A stretch of DNA of 64,000 nucleotides from an uncultured Clostridium sp. (GTDB taxonomy: Bacteria > Bacillota > Clostridia > Lachnospirales > Lachnospiraceae): NCBI GenBank assembly GCA_945915475.1, contig CAMEFI010000007.1, forward strand, positions 1 through 64,000, in the 5' to 3' direction. Position 1 is the stretch's first letter; each line of letters opens with the position of its first letter. The notes beneath the pieces are model-generated. The model saw nothing but the letters and a program-made list of their open reading frames with translations, did not search any database and was not told where the DNA came from. A program made the position numbers and the translations under genes. This document shows positions 17,164 to 25,607 of this stretch, piece after piece.

Positions 17164-18946
17164 AATCCATCTCCAAAGACTTAATCATGGCAACCGAATG
17201 GGTCAGAACCTTCATGGCATTCTCATTCTCCATTGCCGCCCATACCACACCTTTGTCAATCTTAATGGTCTGATATGGATATTCAATAAGACTAGTTGCA
17301 TTGGAAAAACCTGTTCCATAATCATCTAATGCAAATTGCACTCCCTGCTCTACTAATTTATTCATGTTCATGCTCAGACATTCACTAGATACCACTGCCG
17401 CAGTCTCCGTCACCTCTAAGCTGATTCTCTGGCACGGAAGATTGTTTTCATCCATAATCGCCAGAAAATTCTGTGCCAGTCTTTCCTGCATACACTGTAC
17501 CACTGAAAGAATCACATGAATATGGTCAATTCCCTTATCCCAAATCTGTTCCCTTACCATAAACTCACATACTGTCCGGAATACAAATTCCCCAATTTCC
17601 AGAATCATCCCATTCTTCTCTGCAATGGGAATAAATTCCTCGGGACTGATAAATCCAAGCTCTGTCTGAGGCATACGAATCAATGCCTCCGCTGAAGTAT
17701 AACGACCTTCTCTCACAGAAAAGATCGGCTGATAATATACCTCAAAAGTTTTCTCCCGAAGTGCTTTCTTCAACAACTGGAGAATCTGTGTCTCTCTCCG
17801 TTTTTTTGTAAGAATCTCCTCATTGGCATAAATAACTCTGCACTCTTTCTCCGCCACTGCTTCATTTAACGCATATTCCAGCAGGTCCAGCATGTTATCC
17901 AATGTATTGGCATCTTCCGGATAATGTAGCACTGCCATGTATGCCGTAAGAAGCACCTCCATATTACCCACAGAAAACGGAGTCTCAAACCTCTTCCGAA
18001 TGGCTTCTATCAGGCATTCTTCAGAAAATGTATCATCTTCAAAACGGATTACAAACTCTTCATTTGCAATCACATACACATTCCTATTTCCACCTATATG
18101 GCGTAAAAACTCCACGACTTCTTTTAAAAGGATATCCCGATTGTCTTCTCCAATCGTCTCATTCAAATAATTCAACCCTTCGACATGGAGTCCAAGAATA
18201 CGAAACGGCTTCTTACTGTCCAGGGCACTATTCATCCGTAATACAAATCCTTCTCTGTTAAAGATCTCCAGCTTTTTATCCTTATAATCCTCCGGATTCT
18301 CCACCGCAAAATAAATCAACATAATCGCAACTGACATGACAAATTGGGTTACCAGATAATAGAATGAGAACATCTCTACCACCACTGCAATAATATTCAA
18401 CAAGGAATAAAAATATACAGTAACCCGTTGTTCCTGCCGCAGTCGTGTCCTGTAATGATATGTCTGTAACACAGTCATGACAAAATACATAATGGCATTC
18501 ACATACATCACATAATATCCCGGTCCATGATGATAACTGCCATCTGCATCAAAATAAAATACAAATTTTGTAAAAGATGTTGTGAGTACAAAAATGATGT
18601 CCACCGTAATCGGTCCACATACTTTTAAATAATCTATAATAGACCATTTATTAGAAAGACCTTTGGTGATGTAAATAAGATATCCCAGATAAAACGGCGT
18701 TGTTGCATATGCCATGATACAGTATATACTGTTCCAGAACCAAAGAGTTTCCACAGACAAACCTATCCCTATTTCAATCATAAGTGCCGTGCCCATATCC
18801 AGACAGGTTGCGCTTAAATGAACCTAAAGCATGATTGCAAACAATCGCGATGGCTTTGTATCCAGCGTCTTTTTATAATAATAATGCACAAGGATTGTCA
18901 CAATCAGAATCATCGCAGCAATATCATAATGTATAATAAAACCCAT
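17153..18946 (-). pseudogene. membrane GGDEF/EAL protein with a stop codon and a lost C-terminus
   Basis: An N-terminus starting at 18946 (MGFIIHYDIAAMILIVTILV) runs 40 codons, hits TAG at 18824-18826, and continues in the same frame into the 547-residue remainder. Helices fill residues 1-170 and a degenerate GGDEF domain follows (NEEFVIRF in place of GGDEF). The EAL domain has EALIR, LSVVQCM, DDYGTGFS and IKIDKG, so it resembles an active phosphodiesterase, but it ends at MIKSLEMDYDD, before the catalytic EGVE motif. The end abuts the ABC remnant start with a 11-base overlap, suggesting one deletion removed both gene ends. A shorter product could start from ATG 18796. Confidence 0.8.
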
Positions 18947-18985
18947 ACGCACCCATCCCTTCTTCTTTCGTAATATTATATGTAT

Positions 18986-20803
18986 TTAGCCAATATCTCC
19001 CATCTCTTCAAACACCGTACAACCCCTGCGTGTCGTTTCTTTGGTTCGATAGAGTGCTTTATCCGCATTGTGATACACAGTTTCGTTATACCCATGTTCT
19101 GAGAATGTAACCCCCGCACTAATGGAAAATGCAGGCAAGCCATCTACTCCTGATGTTATTATTTTATTGACAGACTCCACAATACTCTTCACACATTCCA
19201 CCTGTACCAATGTAAGCCGACTCATAATAACCGCAAACTCATCTCCACCAAGACGGAAAATTTTATCTATTGAACGCATTTTCTCATTCAGAACAGAAAC
19301 CAACCCGATCAGAACATCATCCCCGATATCATGTCCGTAAGTATCATTGATTACCTTAAACTTATCAATATCCAACAACACAAGAGCAAATGGTATATCC
19401 GATTCCTCCAGTAACCTGGTCACCCGGTTAAATGCCGTCCTACTTAGTGTACCGGTCAGTTCATCATGCTCAATCTTATACTGCATCCATTCTTCTCTGC
19501 GCTTTTGTTCTGTAATATCCTCTACGGCAAATACCACCTTTTCCAACCTGCCATCCTGATTCCATTGGGCAGGAGCGAGAATCATACGCCCCCATTCAAT
19601 GGGATTACCACGATATTCAAACGAAATCATATTCATCCCTTGAAGGCGCTGCTCCAGCGTGTCCAGATTCATGAATTCACGAACATTCTCTACATATTCT
19701 TCTTCCACCATACGATTACAGAATGTATCCAGAACTACCTCGTGTGGCAGCTTCTCCTCCGGACGGAACTGCTTGGCAACATGCTTTATTGGTTGTACCA
19801 TTCTATTTACCACATCAATCATGAAGCTCGCCTTGTAAAAACTGCTCAGCGCCTTGATCATCTGCTGGTGTTCTTCCTCTTCCTTCTTCATTTGTGTAAT
19901 ATCTTTGACCAACACAACAAAACGTTCCAAATGTCCCTGTTCATCCAAAGAAACAACCGAGAATTCCAATCGAAACCATGTATTATTACCATTTACCTCA
20001 CGCTCTAAATCAATGGCAAAGGAACTCTGTTCCGTAGGTAGAAATGTTTCCATGTATTCCTGTTCTGTCCTTCTCAGGAATTCCTCCCGATATTCCGGTT
20101 TAATGATGGATGCATAAAACTGCCGGATCCACTCCCATTCTCCTTCTTCGGGAATCTTGCCATTCAATACTTTTGTAATACGATATGCCTCGTAGCGCCT
20201 TGTCTTATAATCCACGATAAATTCAGACAAATTGCCGGAACGAATTCCGTCCATAAATAACATATATTTGTGATTGATCCTTTCCCGATGATAGAACAGA
20301 CCAATCTCCTGCCCTAAATATAACAATGCCGATTCCAATACGGCAAAGGTGGAAAAGTCCGGATTCATCAGACTCATACATGCCGGTAATCTGTCTTTGG
20401 TGTATAACGGAATAATCAACAAGCTATGAATTCCCTGTCTTCCCATCCTCTCATATTCTGACGACATGTGTTTCCGAACACTTTCACGATCTTCAATCAC
20501 AACCAACTTCTTTGACTTCAACCTGTCAATCCATGCATCCAGTTCCCGATTCTGCAACGGTTGGACCTTTGCATCTTCTACAATGGGATTGGATGCTTTC
20601 CACTGATATACTTTATTCACACAATCCTGCTCTGTTCCCGATTCATAAATGCAAACCATATCTGCATGGGTAAAATTCCCTACTTCTTTCATAATATAAC
20701 TGATAATATTCCGAATACCGTCTTCTATATTCACACCAGCTAATAAATCCATTACAAACGCTTTGGTCCGCAATTGTAATTCATCTTTCTTCTGTTTTTC
20801 CAT
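18986..20803 (-). CDS. diguanylate cyclase, GAF-PAS-PAS-GGDEF
   Basis: Soluble 605-residue cyclic di-GMP synthase. A GAF-like domain occupies residues 15-190, two PAS-like domains follow (each ending in DITQMKKEE or DITEQKRRE-type linkers near residues 310 and 440), then a GGDEF domain from DELTGTLSRTAFNR to the end with exact GGDEF. The inhibitory RxxD site is present as RSID five residues before the motif, so product feedback is likely. AGGAG lies six bases before the ATG. No transmembrane helix, so it senses an internal signal. It stands just upstream of the broken GGDEF/EAL gene on the same strand. Confidence 0.92.
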   Translation of the reverse strand: MEKQKKDELQLRTKAFVMDLLAGVNIEDGIRNIISYIMKEVGNFTHADMVCIYESGTEQDCVNKVYQWKASNPIVEDAKVQPLQNRELDAWIDRLKSKKLVVIEDRESVRKHMSSEYERMGRQGIHSLLIIPLYTKDRLPACMSLMNPDFSTFAVLESALLYLGQEIGLFYHRERINHKYMLFMDGIRSGNLSEFIVDYKTRRYEAYRITKVLNGKIPEEGEWEWIRQFYASIIKPEYREEFLRRTEQEYMETFLPTEQSSFAIDLEREVNGNNTWFRLEFSVVSLDEQGHLERFVVLVKDITQMKKEEEEHQQMIKALSSFYKASFMIDVVNRMVQPIKHVAKQFRPEEKLPHEVVLDTFCNRMVEEEYVENVREFMNLDTLEQRLQGMNMISFEYRGNPIEWGRMILAPAQWNQDGRLEKVVFAVEDITEQKRREEWMQYKIEHDELTGTLSRTAFNRVTRLLEESDIPFALVLLDIDKFKVINDTYGHDIGDDVLIGLVSVLNEKMRSIDKIFRLGGDEFAVIMSRLTLVQVECVKSIVESVNKIITSGVDGLPAFSISAGVTFSEHGYNETVYHNADKALYRTKETTRRGCTVFEEMGDIG

Positions 20804-20949
20804 GTTATGCTCCTATCATATGTAACGTTTTTTGATGTTTCTCTTATTATTTACTTTATTATTAAGATATATCTCTTATTTTACCAAAATTATTATAATT
20901 ATGCAAAAAAAATGCCATAGATAAGATTATACCACAATTTTCTTTCTTA

Positions 20950-21451
20950 AGTTAGTCCACCCTATTCCCATTCCATATGGAGACAGGGTGTTTTATGGTA
21001 TCAGGTAGAACCTGTTCTTGAGAAACCGTCCCTGTTAAATCCACATTGGCACAGATTTTATATTCGGGAAGATATTTTCCGTTTATATTTATTACCTTAT
21101 TTTCATGTATATGACTGCGACAGAATACGGAAAGGACCCTATCTTGTGATTCCAAAACAACTGCTGGACTGTATTCTAACTCCAATTCTAACTACAGAGT
21201 TCCCCAAGCTTCGCAGAAGAATAGAACATGACAATACAATGAAGGATAGCATACAAAAATGCTTCCTCCACGATAGAACCAAATGGGAATTCTATCATAC
21301 CTTTTTGACATATACCAAACGTATATATTTGGATTTTGAAACCAATCCTGATTTGTTGATTGCTGGTGCATTCAAAGAACAAAAAACCTATGTGGCAAAT
21401 CCTACAGAAAGTTATTGTATGGATAAGGACAATATATTTTGTCTGTAGATG
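20950..21451. other. unresolved 500-base stretch, possible gene remnant
   Basis: On the plus strand the frame from 20951 to 21448 is open for about 165 codons without a convincing start (a GTG at 21146 gives 100 residues, including WEFYHTFLTYTKRIYLDFE). On the minus strand 20952-21185 gives a 77-residue frame. Neither has a clear ribosome site or a domain I recognise. The open plus frame reaching back to a stop right at 20948 suggests the 3' part of a gene whose beginning was lost, at the left edge of the mobile region. The 130 bases before it (20820-20949) are A/T-rich and hold nothing I can name. Confidence 0.3.
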
Positions 21452-21673
21452 CTATTTTGCCGGATATGGGGATTTGATATCTGTAATGCCAAGCAGATAA
21501 TCTACACTGACATTATAATACTCTGCAAGGCTCAGCAACGCCCATACAGGAATCTCCCTTTCTCCTGTTTCATAACGTCGGTAGACGTTTCTTTGACAGT
21601 TTAATATATCTGCCACATCCTGTTGTCGCAAGTCGTGGTCTTCTCTTAAATCCTGTAATCGTTGATATTTCAT
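21452..21673 (-). CDS. Xre-family transcriptional regulator, single domain
   Basis: 73-residue protein made of one helix-turn-helix of the Cro/C1 type: LRQQDVADILNCQRNVYRRYETGEREIP, with the closing WALLSLAEYYNVSVDYLLG helix typical of the fold. GAGGTG lies six bases before the ATG at 21673. It diverges from a small membrane protein gene, and the intergenic region holds two copies of one 20-base palindrome, one of them inside the opposing promoter spacer. Most likely it represses that gene and itself. Confidence 0.85.
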   Translation of the reverse strand: MKYQRLQDLREDHDLRQQDVADILNCQRNVYRRYETGEREIPVWALLSLAEYYNVSVDYLLGITDIKSPYPAK

Positions 21674-21741
21674 AGTCAACACCTCATTTTTAGCAAAACA
21701 CTTGGCAGATGAGATACTTTCACTGCCATTCACAATACTTA

Positions 21742-21799
21742 TTGGCAATGATACCAAACGGTGTCATAATGTAGTAAATATGCAACCGTATGGTTACAT
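21742..21799. promoter_or_regulatory. divergent promoter region with two matching 20-base operators
   Basis: Both sites fit ATG-N2-ACC-N4-GGT-N2-CAT: 21748-21767 and 21780-21799, centres 32 bases apart. On the plus strand TTGGCA (21742-21747), a 17-base spacer that is almost all operator 1, and CATAAT (21765-21770) form a promoter for the membrane protein gene. Operator 2 covers the region expected for the leftward xre promoter. Confidence 0.75.
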
Positions 21800-21824
21800 A
21801 AAATAATTCAAAAGGAGAAAAAAT

Positions 21825-22136
21825 ATGTTTATAAGTGGCGCAGTTAAATTCTGTGTTTGGTTAGGGGCAATTGTTTTTGACTTAATTGTAACGATAGCAA
21901 AATTTGTGTTTGGCGGCTTATGGTATGTGACAGGAGTCATCAAACAAAGACCACTCTTTATATGGCTCTGTCTATGTATTCTGGCAGAAATAATTGGAGG
22001 ATATGCAGAATCATTTTTTGAATTTCAGATACTGGGAAACCCTGTTGCATTGTATGGCGGTATCATAGCATTTTTGATTGGCATTGGACATCTGGTATTT
22101 GAGATTGTAAATTGGTTTCGTAGCAGATTCTCATAA
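21825..22136 (+). CDS. small membrane protein of the mobile region
   Basis: 103 residues with three hydrophobic segments: VKFCVWLGAIVFDLIVTIAKF, FIWLCLCILAEIIGGY and a third near residue 75. AAAAGGAG precedes the ATG by 8 bases. I do not recognise the family. It is the only gene on the rightward side of the paired-operator switch and is followed 63 bases later by tnpV. A role as an accessory or toxic membrane peptide of the element would fit the tight control, but nothing in the sequence proves it. Confidence 0.65.
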   Translation: MFISGAVKFCVWLGAIVFDLIVTIAKFVFGGLWYVTGVIKQRPLFIWLCLCILAEIIGGYAESFFEFQILGNPVALYGGIIAFLIGIGHLVFEIVNWFRSRFS

Positions 22137-22199
22137 TGATAGCGTAATAGTGTCTTACATCCTTTAATCATGCAAATTATTTCAGGAGGTGTGCGTATA

Positions 22200-22550
22200 A
22201 TGGAGGAAATGACATATCACAAAGAGGGGGATTATCTGATTCCCGACATGAAACCCGAACCACTGGCAGACGAGCTGCGGTTCTGGGGAGAGCAATATAT
22301 CAAGTACAAGCGAAAAAGCAATAGGGCATGGGTGGTATGCCACAAGATGAACGGAACACTGCTTCCATTAGCAATCGAAGTTCAAAAGTCAGCAGAAGAA
22401 ATGGAAAAGAAAGAGACGGAACGTCTCATGAAGGAATACGAAGTGACAACAGAGCTTCACAACAACAATCCATTGGAATGGGTGGCTCGTATGAACAAAA
22501 TCAAGGCAGAAGTGAGAAGCATGATAATGGAAGAGATTATCTGTGTGTAA
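22200..22550 (+). CDS. TnpV-type transposon protein
   Basis: 116-residue protein matching the TnpV family carried by Tn4451-like mobilisable transposons: MTYHKEGDYLIPDM at the N-terminus and the typical C-terminal stretch VTTELHNNNPLEWVARMNKIKAEV. The central part is somewhat shorter than in other TnpV proteins. Function of TnpV is not known. GGAGGTG lies nine bases before ATG 22200, better than the frame start at 22170. It marks the neighbourhood as part of a mobilisable element. Confidence 0.8.
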   Translation: MEEMTYHKEGDYLIPDMKPEPLADELRFWGEQYIKYKRKSNRAWVVCHKMNGTLLPLAIEVQKSAEEMEKKETERLMKEYEVTTELHNNNPLEWVARMNKIKAEVRSMIMEEIICV

Positions 22551-22676
22551 GTAACATCCTTTTCTCCATCTTCAAAAATCATGTCATATATTTTCATGGT
22601 GACGATAAGTGACGATAATGCAGATATTTAGGATATGGGGTCATTCTCGACTTAACCGTCACTATGAAAGTATATA

Positions 22677-23561
22677 CTATCTTTCATATTCACTGGACTT
22701 GTGCGGATTATGAGGTTGCCTGTTGGCTTGTCTCTGCTCTAACACTTCTTTCTTGTGGTTGACCGCACTCTTTAAGGACATTTTCTTGGCAGACTGAGAA
22801 TCAGCTTTTTGAATAGCTTTTTGAAAATTATCTTGTGCCTTTTCTTTATAAAAAGAATTGTATTTTTCAATATTACCTATTTCACTACTGGTATAATAAT
22901 CATAGTGTTGAGAATCATCTAATCCTATTTTCAAATCATCCGAAGTAAGTATTTTTAAGTGTGAACTTTTTTCAATATAATCATCAATCGGTGTTACTGC
23001 TTCCGTGAAAATATCACACAAAAGGCTACAATCTGCTTTATCAAAAGACAATTGGCTTGCTTGTAACATTTTTTCATGTGTTGTACATGATAAATCAAAG
23101 ACATACCCACAGGAGAGACAAACCAATCGAGCAAACTCTCTCTGCGTTCTTCCATTTCCCTCTCTAAATGGATGTAACGCATTCAAATCAGCGTAATTTT
23201 CAGCCAAAACTTTTACAAATCTTTCTCTATCATTTTTGTTTTGTTCACATTGTGCATAATACTTATTAAACACTGATTCTCCATAACTTTGAATGCAAGG
23301 TGTGGTACAAAACAAATTTCCTTTTCCAATTTCAACTGTTCTTATTTCTCCAGCCCATTGATATATGTCCTGAAATATATATTTATGAATTTTTCTCAGA
23401 TGTAAAAAATCAAACTTTCCAGTTATGGGTTGTTGTTGTAACTCTTGAAGCCGAATAGATGTAAGTTCCTTTTCAATAAGAAAAAGCGTTTGTTTATCTT
23501 TTATGTTTAATTTGTTGATTAAAATATCTGAATCAGGATAGCAATACTTATTATCTGGCAT
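22677..23561 (-). CDS. Fic-domain AMP-transferase toxin
   Basis: Predicted class I Fic enzyme that would attach AMP to a target protein. The catalytic loop HPFREGNGRTQREF near residue 128 fits HxFx(D/E)GNGRxxR exactly, and the flap region around GEIRTVEIGKGNLFC is normal. Fic core spans about residues 30-190; a charged C-terminal tail of about 100 residues, rich in K and Q, follows. It begins inside the end of the upstream VbhA-like gene (11-base overlap), the usual toxin-antitoxin coupling. Target unknown; DNA gyrase and topoisomerase IV are targets of related VbhT and FicT toxins. Confidence 0.92.
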   Translation of the reverse strand: MPDNKYCYPDSDILINKLNIKDKQTLFLIEKELTSIRLQELQQQPITGKFDFLHLRKIHKYIFQDIYQWAGEIRTVEIGKGNLFCTTPCIQSYGESVFNKYYAQCEQNKNDRERFVKVLAENYADLNALHPFREGNGRTQREFARLVCLSCGYVFDLSCTTHEKMLQASQLSFDKADCSLLCDIFTEAVTPIDDYIEKSSHLKILTSDDLKIGLDDSQHYDYYTSSEIGNIEKYNSFYKEKAQDNFQKAIQKADSQSAKKMSLKSAVNHKKEVLEQRQANRQPHNPHKSSEYER

Positions 23562-23727
23562 ATTTTTTTATCACCTCCTGTCTCACTTCTTCTGATGACA
23601 GTTCCCCACTTGCAATCTTTTCCAATTTTTCAATAAAATCTTTTGATAAATACATATCTTCAACCGCCATAGTTGCAACCACTTGTCTTACCATATCATG
23701 CGGTGATAATGTTGGCATTTCTTTCAT
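23551..23727 (-). CDS. VbhA-like Fic antitoxin
   Basis: Small antitoxin of about 58 residues encoded just before the Fic toxin. It carries the VbhA domain pattern: an inhibitory helix followed by SKDFIEKLEKIASGELSSEEV and the end IKKYAR. The inhibitory motif [S/T]xxxE[G/N] appears as TMAVED, so the glutamate that blocks ATP in the Fic site is kept while the last position is aspartate. AAAGGAG lies nine bases before ATG 23727; the frame start at 23763 has no ribosome site. Confidence 0.85.
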   Translation of the reverse strand: MKEMPTLSPHDMVRQVVATMAVEDMYLSKDFIEKLEKIASGELSSEEVRQEVIKKYAR

Positions 23728-23777
23728 AAAATCATTCTCCTTTCCCTGATAGACACGAATCATAATATACTTTTAAT

Positions 23778-24200
23778 TCACTCATTTCTATCATCCTCTC
23801 GAATCTTTTCTATTGCTGCCTTAATGCTTAAAGTGTGTAACACATCATATTCATCCAGTATCTTACACACATCATATTCTTTCAGAACGTCTTTTCCTGA
23901 AGTGCCGTCAAGGAAATGCCAATACGTCAGCAAATACCCAAACCAGTACATATCATCCTCATACAAAGGACTGTCATTGTCTATCTCGGGCAAATTACTC
24001 TCGTATTCCTTTTCAAATGTTCTCAAAATATATGACTTTGCCTGTGAACATAGTGTTTCATCAAATTCAGATACTGATTGACAGGTATCCGATGAACACC
24101 ATTTTTTTATAAACTGGTAACGATTATACTTTTTTTCTCGCATTGCACAAACAAATACATTTCCAATTTTCTCTATCAGCTTTAACTCAAAGAAATCCAT
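23778..24200 (-). CDS. hypothetical protein upstream of the Fic pair
   Basis: 140-residue soluble acidic protein, not recognised. Visible pieces are MDFFELKLIEKIGNVFVCAM, a central YWFGYLLTYWHFLDGTSGKD and an acidic end. The C-terminal section resembles proteins often found beside Fic genes in Clostridia, which is a weak impression. AAAGGAG lies six bases before ATG 24200, and a TATAAT hexamer lies at 24241-24236. It is separated from the antitoxin by 50 bases and probably opens the Fic operon. Confidence 0.65.
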   Translation of the reverse strand: MDFFELKLIEKIGNVFVCAMREKKYNRYQFIKKWCSSDTCQSVSEFDETLCSQAKSYILRTFEKEYESNLPEIDNDSPLYEDDMYWFGYLLTYWHFLDGTSGKDVLKEYDVCKILDEYDVLHTLSIKAAIEKIREDDRNE

Positions 24201-24358
24201 AATATCTCCTTTCGCAAACAATGATAATTATGATTATTATACTACAAATTGATATCAAACACCAATAACTGCATATTATATAATTTATCTACAATACGGT
24301 TTTACTTATACCAAATACATTTATCTTTTTCTGCATATTAATTTACCGTATTTCATTT

Positions 24359-24560
24359 TCAATTATCATCACTTTTCTGTAGAAACATTGTACCAATCCG
24401 CTTATCTACTTCGGCATTATTGACAACAAAATCATTTATCAAATCTTCCAAATTCTGCACTTGTTCCTGTAACTGTGTGACTTCGGATAAATATTGCATT
24501 TGCTACCTTGACAAGCTGATTGATATTGTGTCCGATTCGGTTCACTTCCTTTGCTTGTCT
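24359..24560 (-). pseudogene. MobC relaxosome protein, C-terminal fragment, frameshifted
   Basis: One minus frame reads TWRQAKEVNRIGHNINQLVK, the signature of MobC plasmid-mobilisation proteins, and continues VANA before losing frame. A second frame picks up at 24499 with QYLSEVTQLQEQVQNLEDL and ends normally at a stop (24359-24361). So the gene has lost its N-terminus and has one frameshift. It is joined at about 24560 to the start of an AAA ATPase gene. In an intact element MobC helps the relaxase at the transfer origin. Confidence 0.75.
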
Positions 24561-24747
24561 CCATGTCCCATAATGGTATCCCCATACTTACGCAGTAGCC
24601 GATTTGTGCAACCATAAATGATTTTCCAACTTTGGGCGGTCCAGCAAAAATATAAAGACCGGAATACAATAAATTCTCAATTATTGGCATTCGTAATTCA
24701 TATATACTATCAAGTAATTCCGTCATTGTTGTAGTCACTAACTCCAT
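24439..24747 (-). pseudogene. RepA/AAA_25-type ATPase, N-terminal fragment
   Basis: The frame starts behind AAGGAG at 24747 and reads LRMPIIENLLYSGLYIFAGPPKVGKSFMVAQI, the Walker A region of AAA_25 (RepA-like helicase) ATPases of mobile elements, followed by PLWDM, where a family member continues with its Walker B half. After residue 62 homology stops and the frame runs into the MobC fragment. A deletion that removed the rest of this gene and the start of mobC explains the joint. Confidence 0.8.
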
Positions 24748-24791
24748 TTTCATACTCCTTATAGTTGATTATTTACGGAAATATGATATAC

Positions 24792-25247
24792 TCAAATTGC
24801 TAAAGTGATTTCTATCACATTCCAGACCAATTCATGGTTAAAAATAGCAACTATTTGATTGTTCAGAGTTCGATTGTAACAATCCGAATATCCATGAGTT
24901 AATATTTCATTTTGCCACGCAATAATATCTTCCGGACGAATTCCATTCATACTCATTTTTGCAATCGAAGCATTTAGTAAATGCGTTCGTATCATATGCT
25001 CTTTTGTCATATAGGTACGTTGTTTTACCTTACCTTTGATATCTGGCATATACTTCTCATTAATAAAGGTCTCTAATGTCATGCCAAGTTCTGTTTTCAT
25101 TGCTTTCTGCTGTTCAATAATATAATTTTCTGCATCCTTCTTTGTCCGAAAGCCTCTCTTTGACTTTTGCTTTATCGTTCCATGTCGAAGCTTTACTCGG
25201 TACACTGCTCTCCAGCGTTTACCGTCATCATCCTTATACACAGGCAT
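24792..25247 (-). pseudogene. tyrosine integrase, catalytic domain missing
   Basis: N-terminal arm-binding domain (MPVYKDDDGKRWRAVYRVKL, then KRGFRTKKDAENYI) and most of the core-binding SAM-like domain (MTLETFINEKYMPDIKGKV...YNRTLNNQIVAIFNH) are normal, with a strong GGAGG site before ATG 25247. The protein ends at residue 151 with an unrelated tail, before the R-H-R-Y catalytic half. It overlaps the excisionase end by 14 bases in the standard xis-int order. Without its catalytic domain it cannot excise the element. Confidence 0.88.
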
Positions 25248-25449
25248 GTAATTCCTCCTCTCTTTCACTTAAATCCAATCCAAAATACATCTTCTCTAAC
25301 ATCGGCGCAGGGATTCTGCCCGGTAATGTTTGATAGCTTTCTGCCTCCAAACGAGCATTACCCTCCTTAATCACTTTATACGCTGTACTTAGAGATACAT
25401 TCAAAATCATTGCAACATCCTTTGCGGATAAGTAATATGATTTTTTCAT
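25234..25449 (-). CDS. excisionase-like small HTH protein
   Basis: 71-residue DNA-binding protein: YYLSAKDVAMILNVSLSTAYKVIKEGN is a MerR/AlpA-type excisionase helix-turn-helix, and PGRIPAPMLEKMYFGL matches the end of the family seen before integrases in Firmicutes elements. It would bend att DNA for excision. AGAGGTG lies seven bases before its ATG. It is driven by a consensus promoter that contains an operator in its spacer, facing the Xre gene at 25608, the layout of a cI-like repressor over xis-int. Confidence 0.85.
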   Translation of the reverse strand: MKKSYYLSAKDVAMILNVSLSTAYKVIKEGNARLEAESYQTLPGRIPAPMLEKMYFGLDLSEREEELHACV

Positions 25450-25471
25450 ATGTGTTCACCTCTTTTCTTTT

Positions 25472-25531
25472 AGTTAGCTTTTTGCTGACTTTTTATATTT
25501 GCATTATACGTTAGCATTTTGTTAACGTCAA
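25472..25531 (-). promoter_or_regulatory. excisionase promoter with two matching 19-base operators
   Basis: On the minus strand TTGACG (25531-25526) and TATAAT (25508-25503) have 17-base spacing, an almost perfect promoter. The palindrome CGTTAGCATTTTGTTAACG (25509-25527) fills the spacer. A second copy, AGTTAGCTTTTTGCTGACT (25472-25490), lies just past the expected start. Both fit GTTAGC-N-TTTTG-N-T-N-AC. A repressor bound there would block polymerase. Confidence 0.85.
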
Positions 25532-25607
25532 GTATTTTTATTTTTTTATTTGCAAATCACTTAAATACTGTTAAAATTAAAGATAGTTTATGTAAGGGGT
25601 TGATCTT

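Noticed and set aside
22606-22625. Tandem GTGACGATAA repeats after tnpV
   Set aside because: Only two copies of ten bases, no spacer structure and no link to a replication gene; not enough for an origin or iteron call.
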